A stretch of DNA of 58,264 nucleotides from Thalassolituus sp. UBA1087 (GCA_002314145.1 DCCG01000034.1:1-58264), one strand, 5' to 3'; shown: positions 8,893 to 17,556, counted from the stretch's first letter. Made by a program: numbers and translations. Notes: a model not told the origin generated them from the sequence alone.

Positions 8893-10110
8893 ATGAATAA
8901 AATCAGTTCATTAATCGAACGTTATCAGCTCAGTCATTTTATTATTCTGGCCGTCATTATCTTTATTGTTATGCCGTTAGCACTGGATTCTTTCCGCCTT
9001 AATATGGTTGGCAAGTATCTGACTTACGCCTTTGTGGCCCTCGGTCTGGTTCTGTGCTGGGGCTATGGTGGCATTCTCAGTCTCGGCCAGGGGGTCTTCT
9101 TTGGTATTGGTGGCTACTGCATGGCCATGTTTCTGAAACTGGAAGCTTCCAGTCCGGAAAATACATCCATTCAGTCAACGCCGGGCATTCCTGACTTTAT
9201 GGACTGGAATCAGCTCACTGAACTGCCATGGTTCTGGGAACCCTTCCACAGCTTTGCTTTTACCATCGTTGCCATCCTGGTACTGCCGGCGATCTTTGCT
9301 TTTATCATCGGTGTTGCCATGTTTAAGCGTCGTGTAGGCGGTGTTTATTTCGCCATTATTACTCAGGCCATTGCTGCCATCCTGACGATTCTGATTATCG
9401 GACAGCAGGGCTACACCGGCGGTGTGAATGGCATCACCGACCTGCGTACGCTGCACGGCTGGGATATCCGCACCGACGAAGCCAAAACGATTCTCTATTT
9501 TGTCAACGGTGCATTGCTGTTTGTCTGTCTGTTTGCCGCCCGCTACATCATCAGGAGTAAGCTTGGACGCCTGCTGGTTGCCATGCGTGAACGCGAAGAC
9601 CGTGTACGCTTCTCCGGCTATGACGTCTCATCGTTCAAAATATTTATTTTCTGTGCTGCAGCCAGTATTTCTGCCATTGGTGGTGCCATGTTTACGCTAC
9701 AGGTTGGCTTTATGTCGCCAACCTTTGTCGGCACCGGGCCTTCCATTGAAATGGTCATTTTCTGTGCTCTCGGAGGCCGCCTCGCCATCCTCGGCGCCGT
9801 CTATGGTGCACTGGTGGTTAACTGGGCCAAAACCAGTTTCTCTGAGTCCTTCCCCGAACTCTGGCTGTTTGCCATGGGCGCCTTATTCATTGGTGTTGTG
9901 ATGGCCTTCCCTAACGGTCTGGCCGGCCTGTATCAGACATACATTGCCCCCTGGTTGCAGAGATTCGTTCCGGAAAAATTCCACTGGATAATTACTGGCC
10001 GCAGCCAGGAAGAAAATCCTGAGTTACCGGAATCTCTGCAGGAGGAAAAAGAACCATCCGCTGAAGATAAAAAATCTACACAGGGAGATCTCAGTCATGC
10101 CGGAAACTAA
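8893..10110 (+). CDS. ABC transporter permease, urea/amide type (UrtC/LivM family)
   Basis: A 405-residue partner permease of the LivM/UrtC family. It shows the usual ten-helix pattern with LCWGYGGILSLGQGVFFGIGGYCMAMF (near residues 55-80), the UrtC/LivM signature, VGGVYFAIITQAIAAIL (about 139-155), and the coupling loop RVRFSGYDVSSFKIFIF (about 237-253). After the last helix there is a charged C-terminal tail of about 40 residues rich in Glu and Lys (about 368-405), longer than in many homologues. It starts 16 bases after the previous permease and overlaps the next ATPase gene by 14 bases, so the three are translationally coupled. Confidence 0.92.
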   Translation: MNKISSLIERYQLSHFIILAVIIFIVMPLALDSFRLNMVGKYLTYAFVALGLVLCWGYGGILSLGQGVFFGIGGYCMAMFLKLEASSPENTSIQSTPGIPDFMDWNQLTELPWFWEPFHSFAFTIVAILVLPAIFAFIIGVAMFKRRVGGVYFAIITQAIAAILTILIIGQQGYTGGVNGITDLRTLHGWDIRTDEAKTILYFVNGALLFVCLFAARYIIRSKLGRLLVAMREREDRVRFSGYDVSSFKIFIFCAAASISAIGGAMFTLQVGFMSPTFVGTGPSIEMVIFCALGGRLAILGAVYGALVVNWAKTSFSESFPELWLFAMGALFIGVVMAFPNGLAGLYQTYIAPWLQRFVPEKFHWIITGRSQEENPELPESLQEEKEPSAEDKKSTQGDLSHAGN

Positions 10111-10861
10111 TAAGCACATAGGCCCCAAAGACTTTGTTCTGAGCGTTGAAGGCCTGACCGTTTCATTTGACGGCTTCAAAGCAGTTAATGATCTCTCACT
10201 GTATGTTGAGGAGCAGGAAATCCGCGTCATTATCGGCCCTAACGGTGCCGGTAAAACCACGGTACTGGATCTGATCTGCGGGCGAACCAAAGCAACGGAA
10301 GGCTCCATTAAATTCAAAGGAAAAGAGCTCACCAAAATGAACGAACACCAGATCGTTCATGCGGGTGTTGGGCGGAAATTTCAGAATCCGTCAATTTATG
10401 AAGACCTGACAGTGTATGAAAATCTTGAGCTGTCATTTCCACGCGGACGTAATGTCTGGGGCGCTCTCACCTTTCGCCGCGATCAGGAAGTCCTGAATAA
10501 AGTTCAGGAAGTAGCCGATATGATTTTCCTGGGTGACAAACTCACGATGCAGGCTGATCTGCTCAGTCATGGTCAGAAGCAGTGGCTGGAAATCGGCATG
10601 CTGCTGATTCAGGACCCGGAACTTCTGATGCTGGACGAACCGGTGGCGGGGATGTCGGTATCCGAACGTAAACAGACTGCAGAACTGCTGAATCGCATTA
10701 CCAAAGACCGCTCGGTACTGGTGATCGAACACGATATGCAGTTTGTGGAAGACATTGCACACCGGGTAACCGTGCTGCATCAGGGAAAAGTACTTTCTGA
10801 AGGTTCCATGGAACGGGTGCAGAAAGATCCGAAAGTCGTTGAAGTTTATCTGGGCCATTAA
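10097..10861 (+). CDS. ABC transporter ATP-binding protein, urea/amide type (UrtD family)
   Basis: A 254-residue ATPase of the LivG/UrtD type that powers the amide/urea transporter at the inner face of the membrane. Walker A is GPNGAGKTT (about residues 49-57), the signature is LSHGQKQWLEIGMLL (about 156-170), the LSHGQ form being typical of UrtD, and Walker B is LLMLDEPVAGMS (about 175-186). The switch His lies in VLVIEHDMQFVE. The start overlaps the permease gene's end by 14 bases, with GGGAG in the coding part of that gene serving as ribosome site. Confidence 0.93.
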   Translation: MPETNKHIGPKDFVLSVEGLTVSFDGFKAVNDLSLYVEEQEIRVIIGPNGAGKTTVLDLICGRTKATEGSIKFKGKELTKMNEHQIVHAGVGRKFQNPSIYEDLTVYENLELSFPRGRNVWGALTFRRDQEVLNKVQEVADMIFLGDKLTMQADLLSHGQKQWLEIGMLLIQDPELLMLDEPVAGMSVSERKQTAELLNRITKDRSVLVIEHDMQFVEDIAHRVTVLHQGKVLSEGSMERVQKDPKVVEVYLGH

Positions 10862-10871
10862 GGAGACGATT

Positions 10872-11561
10872 ATGTTTGAGTTATCAGATTACGGCGTAGC
10901 CTATGGCCAGAGTGATGTTATCCGCGACCTGAATCTTTCCGTTGGTAAAAACGAGATTGTGGCCATACTGGGCCGTAATGGTATGGGTAAAACCACACTG
11001 ATGAAGTCTCTGATCGGCATGATCCCCAGCAAAGCCGGCACAGTTACCCTCAACGGTAAGGATCTTTCCGACCTGAAAAGCCACGAACGCGTCAGCGCCG
11101 GTGTGGGGTTTGTTCCCCAGGGGCGGATGATTTTCTCCACCATGACGGTGTCAGAAAATATTGAGACCGGCTTAACCAGTACCGGTGAGAAGAAAATCCC
11201 GACCGACCTTTACAGCCTGTTCCCGGTGTTGGATGAAATGAAGCATCGCCGTGGCGGCAACCTGTCTGGTGGTCAGCAGCAACAGCTGGCTATTGCCCGT
11301 GCCCTGGCCAGTAATCCCAGTGTGCTGTTGCTCGATGAACCCACCGAAGGGATTCAGCCTTCCATTATTAAAGAAATGGCACGCACCCTTAAACAGATCC
11401 GCACCCAGCGCAACGTCACCATTATTGTATCTGAACAGGTTCTGAGTTTTGCCCTGGATATGGCAGACAGAATTCTGGTGATTGAAAAAGGAAAAATCGT
11501 GCTGGATGTTCCGGTGGAAGAAGCAGACCAGCAGACCATCACTAAGTACCTGTCGGTTTAA
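10872..11561 (+). CDS. ABC transporter ATP-binding protein, urea/amide type (UrtE family)
   Basis: A 229-residue ATPase of the LivF/UrtE type, the second nucleotide-binding subunit of the transporter. Walker A is GRNGMGKTT, the signature is NLSGGQQQQLAIARAL, and Walker B runs into LLLDEPTEGIQPSII, a typical UrtE sequence. I place the start at the ATG at 10872, which has AAGGAGA directly upstream (from 10859) and gives the normal family N-terminus (MFELSDYGVAYGQSDVIRDL). A frame opening 33 bases earlier inside the previous gene is less likely. The gap to amiE is about 90 bases without a clear terminator, so amiE should be on the same transcript. Confidence 0.92.
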   Translation: MFELSDYGVAYGQSDVIRDLNLSVGKNEIVAILGRNGMGKTTLMKSLIGMIPSKAGTVTLNGKDLSDLKSHERVSAGVGFVPQGRMIFSTMTVSENIETGLTSTGEKKIPTDLYSLFPVLDEMKHRRGGNLSGGQQQQLAIARALASNPSVLLLDEPTEGIQPSIIKEMARTLKQIRTQRNVTIIVSEQVLSFALDMADRILVIEKGKIVLDVPVEEADQQTITKYLSV

Positions 11562-11653
11562 TACTTTTATTAGCGGAATGAAAAACACGGTTATCTGTGC
11601 CTCAGGTACAGGTAACCGACTCTGACCAAAAACGACGTATTCAGGAGCAGTTT

Positions 11654-12700
11654 ATGAGACACGGTGATATTTCCAGCAGCGACGATACGGTTGGTGTAGC
11701 GGTAGTCAATTACAAAATGCCACGCCTGCACAGCAAAGCAGAAGTACTCGATAACGCCCGCAATATTGCCGACATGATCGTTGGTATTAAGCAGGGGTTA
11801 CCGGGTATGGACCTGATCGTATTTCCGGAATACAGCACCATGGGCATTATGTATGACCAGGAGGAAATGATGGCGACCGCCGCCACGATTCCCGGTGATG
11901 AAACCGCTATCTTTTCTGAAGCCTGCAGAATGGCTGACACCTGGGGAGTGTTTTCACTCACCGGTGAGCAACACGAAGAACACCCGCATAAAGCCCCCTA
12001 TAACACCCTGGTATTAATCAATAATAAAGGCGACATCGTACAGAAATACCGCAAATGTCTTCCCTGGTGTCCGATTGAAGGCTGGTACCCCGGAGACCGG
12101 ACCTATGTAACCGAAGGTCCCAAGGGCATGAAGATCAGCCTGATTATCTGTGACGACGGCAACTACCCGGAAATCTGGCGCGATTGCGCCATGCGTGGTG
12201 CTGAATTAATCGTCCGCTGCCAGGGCTATATGTATCCGGCGAAAGAGCAGCAGGTGATGATGGCGAAAACCATGGCATGGTCGAACAACTGCTATGTTGC
12301 GGTGGCGAATGCCAGTGGCTTTGATGGCGTTTATTCCTACTTTGGCCACTCAGCCATTGTCGGCTTCGATGGCCGTACTCTGGGGGAATGTGGCGAAGAA
12401 GATATGGGAGTTCAGTACGCACAGTTGTCGGTCTCTCAGATCCGTGATGCGCGCAAAAATGATCAGTCACAGAACCACTTATTTAAATTACTGCACCGTG
12501 GCTATACCGGCATGTACAACTCAGGTGACGGTGACAAAGGCGTCGCTGACTGTCCGTTTGAGTTTTACCGCACCTGGGTCATGGATGCTGAAAAAGCTCA
12601 GCAGGACGTTGAGGCCATGACCCGGGAGACAATTGGTACCCAGGAATGCCCTGTCGGCAATTTACCGGGTTCCGAAAAATCGCTGGAAGCAGGTTCCTGA
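11654..12700 (+). CDS. amiE: Aliphatic amidase
   Basis: A 348-residue aliphatic amidase (EC 3.5.1.4) of the nitrilase superfamily, hydrolysing short amides such as acetamide and propionamide to the acid and ammonia. The sequence follows Pseudomonas aeruginosa AmiE from memory nearly throughout, beginning MRHGDISSSDDTVGVAVVNY. The Glu-Lys-Cys triad is intact: Glu59 (VFPEY), Lys134 (QKYRK) and Cys166 (LIICDDGNYPEIW), the same numbering as in Pseudomonas. I chose the ATG at 11654, with AGGAG 6 bases upstream; an upstream start would add 19 residues not found in the family. It is followed 13 bases later by amiB. The pairing with an ABC transporter instead of AmiS is unlike Pseudomonas. Confidence 0.97.
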   Translation: MRHGDISSSDDTVGVAVVNYKMPRLHSKAEVLDNARNIADMIVGIKQGLPGMDLIVFPEYSTMGIMYDQEEMMATAATIPGDETAIFSEACRMADTWGVFSLTGEQHEEHPHKAPYNTLVLINNKGDIVQKYRKCLPWCPIEGWYPGDRTYVTEGPKGMKISLIICDDGNYPEIWRDCAMRGAELIVRCQGYMYPAKEQQVMMAKTMAWSNNCYVAVANASGFDGVYSYFGHSAIVGFDGRTLGECGEEDMGVQYAQLSVSQIRDARKNDQSQNHLFKLLHRGYTGMYNSGDGDKGVADCPFEFYRTWVMDAEKAQQDVEAMTRETIGTQECPVGNLPGSEKSLEAGS

Positions 12701-12713
12701 GGAGCTTTCGGTC

Positions 12714-13814
12714 ATGGTATTCGTCACTGACAGGCTGGCTGAGAATAATCGTAACCAGGTCGCTTCAGCACCATCTGCCACTGGGCTTATGTCACGCTTT
12801 TTGTTTGACCCTGAACAGGTTGAACAGCAGCTGCGTGAACATATCGTCGGCCAGGACCATACCATTGCCAGCCTGCGCAGACAGCTCAATATCATCAAAG
12901 CCGGCCTGACCGATGATCAGCGTCCTCTTATGACGGCACTGTTTATCGGTGACACCGGCGTTGGCAAAACAGAAATGGTGCGCTGCATTGCGCGGGCAAT
13001 TCACGGTCGCGCCGATGCCTTCTGCCGGGTGGATATGAATACTCTGTCCCAGAGCCATTACAGCGCCGCCATCACAGGCGCGCCACCTGGCTATGTTGGC
13101 AGTAAAGATAATCTGACCGTTATTGATCAGGAATTAACAGAAGGCAGTAACAGCCGTCCCGGCATTGTACTTTTTGATGAAATTGAAAAAGCCAGTGCCG
13201 AGGTAGTGCGCAGTCTGATGAACGTATTGGACAACGGATTACTGACACTGGCTTCCGGACAAAAGGCACTGAATTTCCGTAATACCCTGGTCTTTATGAC
13301 CAGCAATGCAGGCTCGGTGCAATGGCAACAGGCCAGGCACTACCACTGGCTGCCACAGAGCTGGCAGAAAAAACAACGCGAACGCATCCGTCAACAGGCT
13401 CTGCGCCGTCATTTTGATGCCGAATTTTTAAATCGTATTCATTGCATCGAAACCTTTGCGGGCCTGAATCAGGACAGCTTACCCAGCATTCTCAATCTGC
13501 AGATAGACGCACTCAATCAGCGCTTAACAAAACGCAATGTCCGCGTTGAGTTCAGTGATCAGAGTATTCGCTGGCTTTGCGCCTGCGATTACGAACAACA
13601 CTATGGCGCCCGTGCTATTCAGCGGCTGTTTCAGCAGCGGGTAATGGCCCCGCTGGCAGAAACCCTGCTGACTGTGAGCAGCACAGCACCCGTGGTCCTT
13701 CATGCAGAGATAAACAATAACCAACTTGTTTTTACCCCCGGGCCTGTGCCCGACACCGGCAACACGCCTCACACACCGGCCAATAAGGCCGAAAAAGGAG
13801 AAGACAATGGCTGA
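12714..13814 (+). CDS. amiB: AmiB-type AAA+ ATPase (ClpB/ClpA-like), amidase-associated
   Basis: A 366-residue single-ring AAA+ protein resembling the second ATPase domain of ClpA/ClpB. It has Walker A GDTGVGKT (79-86), the pore-loop-like GAPPGYVG (122-129), Walker B VLFDEIE (152-158), sensor TSNAG (196-200) and a C-terminal small domain with YGARAIQR (sensor 2 Arg). In the Pseudomonas amidase operon a gene of this type follows amiE directly; its function there is not settled and an unfoldase or assembly role is usually suggested. The start at 12714 has GAGGAG upstream; the frame opens earlier inside amiE. Its stop overlaps the fmdA start by 8 bases, so AmiB and the formamidase are coupled. 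Confidence 0.9.
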   Translation: MVFVTDRLAENNRNQVASAPSATGLMSRFLFDPEQVEQQLREHIVGQDHTIASLRRQLNIIKAGLTDDQRPLMTALFIGDTGVGKTEMVRCIARAIHGRADAFCRVDMNTLSQSHYSAAITGAPPGYVGSKDNLTVIDQELTEGSNSRPGIVLFDEIEKASAEVVRSLMNVLDNGLLTLASGQKALNFRNTLVFMTSNAGSVQWQQARHYHWLPQSWQKKQRERIRQQALRRHFDAEFLNRIHCIETFAGLNQDSLPSILNLQIDALNQRLTKRNVRVEFSDQSIRWLCACDYEQHYGARAIQRLFQQRVMAPLAETLLTVSSTAPVVLHAEINNNQLVFTPGPVPDTGNTPHTPANKAEKGEDNG

Positions 13815-15036
13815 TACCATCATCAAGATCGATCTCAGTAAATCCGCCTATGAAAATGATAGCGTGCATAACCGCTGGCATCCGGATATTCCCATGGTTG
13901 CTAAGGTTAAGCCAGGCGACGACTTTATTGTCGAATGCTATGACTGGACCGGCGGACAGATTAAAAATAATGACGATGCGGCTGACGTGCGCGATGTCGA
14001 CCTGACTCAGGTGCATTTCCTGTCCGGACCGATCGCTGTTGAAGGCGCCGAACCCGGTGATCTGCTGGAAGTCGACATCATGGATATTGGTGCCTTTGAT
14101 GAGCAGCAATGGGGTTTTAATGGTTTCTTTTCAAAACAGAACGGTGGCGGCTTTCTGACCGAACATTTCCCGGAAGCGCAGAAATCCATCTGGGATTTCA
14201 ATGGCATGTACACCAAATCCCGCCATGTTCCCGGCGTTGAATTTGCGGGTATTCTGCACCCGGGCCTGATCGGTTGTCTGCCATCACGGGAAATGCTCGA
14301 CACCTGGAACACGCGCGAAAAAGAACTCTACGATACCGACCCGGACCGGGTACCGGGTCTGGCCACGCTGCCTCACGCTGATACTGCCCATATGGGACGC
14401 TTAAGCGGTGACGAGAAAGCAGCCGCTGCAGCAGAAGGCGCGCGTACCGTACCCCCACGTGAACACGGGGGTAACTGTGACATCAAAGACCTGACCCGCG
14501 GTGCCAAAGTCTATTTCCCTGTGTATGTTGACGGTGCCGGTCTGTCCGTCGGTGACCTGCACTTCAGCCAGGGCGATGGCGAAATTACCTTCTGTGGTGC
14601 CATTGAAATGGCTGGCTGGATTCACATGCGTGTGAACCTGATTAAAGACGGCATGGCTAAATATCAGGTTAAAAATCCGATTTTCAAACCCAGCCCGATG
14701 GTTCCTAAATATGACGACTACCTGATCTTTGAAGGTATTTCGGTTGACGAAGATGGTAAACAGCACTACCTGGATACCAGCGTCGCTTATCGTCAGGCCT
14801 GTCTCAACGCCATTAATTACCTGACCAAATTCGGTTATACCGAAGCACAGGGTTACGCCATCATTGGCTGTGCGCCTATTCAGGGGCATATCAGTGGTGT
14901 GGTGGATATTCCGAACTCCTGCGCCACCTTGTGGCTGCCAACGGATATCTTTGAATTTGATGTTCAGCCCAGTGCCGATGGTCCGGTCAAACATCTGGAT
15001 GGCTCCGTTGATATTCCGAAAGCCCCGGACCTGTAA
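13807..15036 (+). CDS. fmdA: Formamidase (acetamidase/formamidase family)
   Basis: A 409-residue enzyme of the FmdA_AmdA family, which hydrolyses formamide (and sometimes acetamide) to formate and ammonia (EC 3.5.1.49). It matches the roughly 407-residue Methylophilus FmdA along its length, from MADTIIKIDLSK through PGDDFIVECYDWTGGQI, HPGLIGCLPSREMLD and VYVDGAGLSVGDLHFSQGDG, the conserved core with the acidic/His metal and active-site region. The ATG at 13807 is preceded by AAGGAGAAGAC and overlaps amiB by 8 bases. This family is unrelated to AmiE, so the operon encodes two independent amide hydrolases. A GC-rich hairpin follows the gene. Confidence 0.97.
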   Translation: MADTIIKIDLSKSAYENDSVHNRWHPDIPMVAKVKPGDDFIVECYDWTGGQIKNNDDAADVRDVDLTQVHFLSGPIAVEGAEPGDLLEVDIMDIGAFDEQQWGFNGFFSKQNGGGFLTEHFPEAQKSIWDFNGMYTKSRHVPGVEFAGILHPGLIGCLPSREMLDTWNTREKELYDTDPDRVPGLATLPHADTAHMGRLSGDEKAAAAAEGARTVPPREHGGNCDIKDLTRGAKVYFPVYVDGAGLSVGDLHFSQGDGEITFCGAIEMAGWIHMRVNLIKDGMAKYQVKNPIFKPSPMVPKYDDYLIFEGISVDEDGKQHYLDTSVAYRQACLNAINYLTKFGYTEAQGYAIIGCAPIQGHISGVVDIPNSCATLWLPTDIFEFDVQPSADGPVKHLDGSVDIPKAPDL

Positions 15037-15069
15037 CGATTCAATCGAATTGTCGTTAAAACCAGGTAT

Positions 15070-15091
15070 GCCGGCTCCTGAGGGAGCCGGC
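15070..15091 (+). other. Intercistronic hairpin between fmdA and fmdB
   Basis: A perfect 9-base-pair stem, GCCGGCTCC/GGAGCCGGC, with a TGAG loop lies 33 bases after the fmdA stop. There is no T-run on either side (CATTAAAAC follows), so I read it as a message-stabilising or partial-termination hairpin rather than a full terminator. fmdB begins 70 bases further on with its own GGAAGGAG ribosome site. Confidence 0.5.
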
Positions 15092-15161
15092 CATTAAAAC
15101 AGGATGACTCCAATCATTTTTACTTTTCAGTCTGTATTCCCCGGACCGGAAGGAGATAACC

Positions 15162-15548
15162 ATGCCTTTATACGATTACAAATGCCCTGAACACGGTGTT
15201 TTTCAGGAACTGGCGCCCATGCGCGAACACGACCAGCCGAAACCCTGTCCACAATGTGCGGCTCAATCCGCCCGTGTGATTGTGCTGCCACCGGAGATTG
15301 CCCGCGTGGTCAAAGAACAACAACAGGCAAGAGAACGCAATGAAAAAGCGCGGGAATCACCGGATGTGATGACCGCCGGCCAATATCAGGAACGTGAAGC
15401 CGAAAAAGCAGCCCGTCAGGCATTCGATAACCGCCATAAACACGGCAGCCAGTGTGGCTGTGGTGAAAAACGCAGAAGTAATCTGATGTACACCGCGGAG
15501 GGCAATAAAATGTTCCCCGGTATGCGCCCATGGATGATCAGTCACTGA
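15162..15548 (+). CDS. fmdB: FmdB-like zinc-ribbon protein
   Basis: A 128-residue protein of the FmdB family, small putative regulatory or accessory proteins often beside formamidase genes. The N-terminal zinc ribbon is MPLYDYKCPEHG...KPCPQCA: Cys8 and the CPQC pair near 29-32 are there, but the usual second Cys of the first knuckle is replaced by His11. The middle is a basic/acidic helix (about 45-90), followed by a second Cys cluster (SQCGCGEK). The C-terminus (NLMYTAEGNKMFPGMRP) is not part of the minimal domain. The ribosome site GGAAGGAG is strong. It is the last gene of the amide operon, ending just before a strong terminator. Confidence 0.85.
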   Translation: MPLYDYKCPEHGVFQELAPMREHDQPKPCPQCAAQSARVIVLPPEIARVVKEQQQARERNEKARESPDVMTAGQYQEREAEKAARQAFDNRHKHGSQCGCGEKRRSNLMYTAEGNKMFPGMRPWMISH

Positions 15549-15607
15549 CACTGACACTGACAGCCATCACAGACAGCGCGTGACTCCGCGCGATCTTTTT
15601 GGAGTCT

Positions 15608-15637
15608 TGCCCCGGCCCTGCGCCGGGGACTTTTTAA
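15608..15637 (+). terminator. Rho-independent terminator of the amide operon
   Basis: Stem CCCCGGC/GCCGGGG with a CCTGC loop (15610-15628), then AC and TTTTTAA. It lies 60 bases after the fmdB stop and closes the nine-gene amide operon. Confidence 0.85.
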
Positions 15638-16090
15638 TTAATTATTTCCGGTTATCAGGAAGATCCCCAGAATCACTCCAATGGCTCTGATGCCCCTGCC
15701 AACGTTAGCCAGACCGTTCTTATCGCTTCTGACAACAACATTGGAATAGTTATTTCCGCTAAAATTAAGCCTGAGTATAAATTCAATATTTTACAGAGCC
15801 TTAATGATTAAAATCTAATAAAACGAAATTAAAAACCTGAAAAATATTTCAGTATTATTAAATAATAGGTACATTTTTCGTATTCAACACTTCCTGATTC
15901 AACAATATCTGAACAGGTATAACGAACACATATTTGCATTCCTGAAACTTCCTGACAAAAGGGGTTCTTTAAGCTCATACGGTTTTTCTGTCGCACCATA
16001 AAGCTCTGATTTAACGTGCTAGCATCCCTCTATACAGGACTGCCATATAGATCAATGTAATCGATATATCACTGATATGAGGAAGTTGAA
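15638..16090. other. AT-rich gap before the phosphatase gene, no gene seen
   Basis: About 450 bases with no credible open frame on either strand. Base composition is clearly more AT-rich than the flanking coding DNA (runs such as AAATAATAGGTAC and ATTTAATTAATTATTT). Poly-A/T tracts around 15790-15860 could be bent DNA or an UP-like activation region for the phosphatase promoter. No tRNA, repeat or insertion sequence end was recognised. Confidence 0.5.
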
Positions 16091-17476
16091 TTGAAATACT
16101 CCATGAGCGCCTTATTAATCATGGGACTGAGTGCCGGCTGTTCTTTTAACAGTCAGCAATCACTCTCAGGATCACCGTCGGATAATAGCCCTGGCTATGA
16201 ATACGCTACGAAAACCGTCTATACCCCAGCCGCCAGCACGATCAATTACCAGCAGCCACCGGCAGGATATAAACTGGTATTTTCACAGCTGCTTGCGCGT
16301 CATGGCTCGCGTGGTCTTTCCAGTCCTAAATATGATGACATCAGTATGAAAATCTGGCACACAGCCCGACAACAGAACCAGTTAACTGAGACGGGGAAAG
16401 CTTTGCAGGCGGAAATTCAGCGTATAATGGATGCCAATATCACCATGGGCTACGGTAACCTGTCAGAGCTGGGCAAACGTGAACATACGGGCATTGGCCG
16501 GCGCTTGGCAGAGCGTGACTATGAACTCTTTTCACATCATTCTGACAAGAAAATACTGGTCGAATATTCCGTAAAGCAACGGGCCAGAGACAGTGGACTG
16601 GCATTTATCGATGGACTGGTAAGCGCCAACCCTGCTCTGCAGCAGGTCATATCAGCTCCCCGTGCCAACCCGGAGACTCTGTATTTTCATAAACAGCCAC
16701 AGAACCATGATTATCAGGAATATAAAGAATCCGATCCGCAATTGTTAAGTACTTTTGACACCCTGTTTTATTCACAGCGCATGCATAACATTGCCCGTGA
16801 TGTGCTCAGCCAGATTTACACCGTGGAATTCATTGATGAACTGGCAGCAGGCAAACACAGCTATCGCCGTCAGGATGAAACCGCGTTTAAGGTGTATAAC
16901 GATGTCGATGCCATGATTCAGTTATTCAATCTGTATCAGATTGCACTGGGAATGCCGGATGAAGCCGGAGATACGCCGTGGAACTTCCGTCAGTATTTCA
17001 GCCCCGAACAAACTCAGTGGCTGTCATACGTGATGGATGCCGAAGACTTTTACGCCAAAGGCCCGGCTTTTAAAGGAAATGACATTACTTACCGCATGGC
17101 CCGTCCATTGGTGCAGGACTTTTTTCAACGGATAGAGGACGTTCAACAGGGTGAAAGCGAATATTCTCTGGTTGCACGCTTTGCTCATGCTGAAACCCTG
17201 GTGCCTTTCACTACCTATATGCAGCTGCCGGGCAGTGATCAGCCGGTTAGCGCTGATAATATCTATACCCGCGCCAACAACCCATGGCGCGGTGCGGAGG
17301 TGGCGCCGATGGGCGGTAACGTACAGTGGGATGTATTCCGTAACGAGCAGAACAGAATACTGGTAAGAATGCTGTACAACGAACAGGAAAAGCCCTTTAA
17401 GGTTTCCTGTCGGCCAATAGCCGATAACAGCTTTTACTATGATTTCACTGAACTGAAGCGTTGCTACGCCATGTAA
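16091..17476 (+). CDS. Histidine acid phosphatase lipoprotein, MINPP/phytase-like
   Basis: A 461-residue histidine phosphatase (branch 2). A short lipoprotein signal ends in LSAGC, with Cys17 as the predicted lipidated residue, so the enzyme is anchored at the cell surface or in the periplasm. The catalytic motif is RHGSR (70-74) with nucleophile His71; the proton-donor motif is HAE (366-368) instead of the HD of ordinary acid phosphatases. RHG plus HAE is the pattern of multiple inositol polyphosphate phosphatases, which degrade phytate and related phosphate esters. The start appears to be TTG at 16091 with GAGGA 6-7 bases upstream; an ATG four codons later is the alternative. It is a single gene ending before a bidirectional terminator. 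Confidence 0.85.
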   Translation: MKYSMSALLIMGLSAGCSFNSQQSLSGSPSDNSPGYEYATKTVYTPAASTINYQQPPAGYKLVFSQLLARHGSRGLSSPKYDDISMKIWHTARQQNQLTETGKALQAEIQRIMDANITMGYGNLSELGKREHTGIGRRLAERDYELFSHHSDKKILVEYSVKQRARDSGLAFIDGLVSANPALQQVISAPRANPETLYFHKQPQNHDYQEYKESDPQLLSTFDTLFYSQRMHNIARDVLSQIYTVEFIDELAAGKHSYRRQDETAFKVYNDVDAMIQLFNLYQIALGMPDEAGDTPWNFRQYFSPEQTQWLSYVMDAEDFYAKGPAFKGNDITYRMARPLVQDFFQRIEDVQQGESEYSLVARFAHAETLVPFTTYMQLPGSDQPVSADNIYTRANNPWRGAEVAPMGGNVQWDVFRNEQNRILVRMLYNEQEKPFKVSCRPIADNSFYYDFTELKRCYAM

Positions 17477-17521
17477 CAGCGATTAACACAGTTCATCAAA
17501 GTCATTGAAAAACCCATAAAA

Positions 17522-17556
17522 AAGCCGGTTAAGATAACCTTAACCGGCTTGTTTTG
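17522..17556. terminator. Bidirectional terminator between phosphatase and deaD
   Basis: A perfect 12-base-pair stem, AAGCCGGTTAAG/CTTAACCGGCTT, with an ATAAC loop. It is flanked by AAAAA on the left and TTGTTTT on the right, so it can stop both the phosphatase transcript and the converging deaD transcript. Confidence 0.88.

Noticed and set aside
14401..14994. 197-codon minus-strand open frame inside fmdA
   Set aside because: It overlaps a fully conserved formamidase on the opposite strand and has no known domain.
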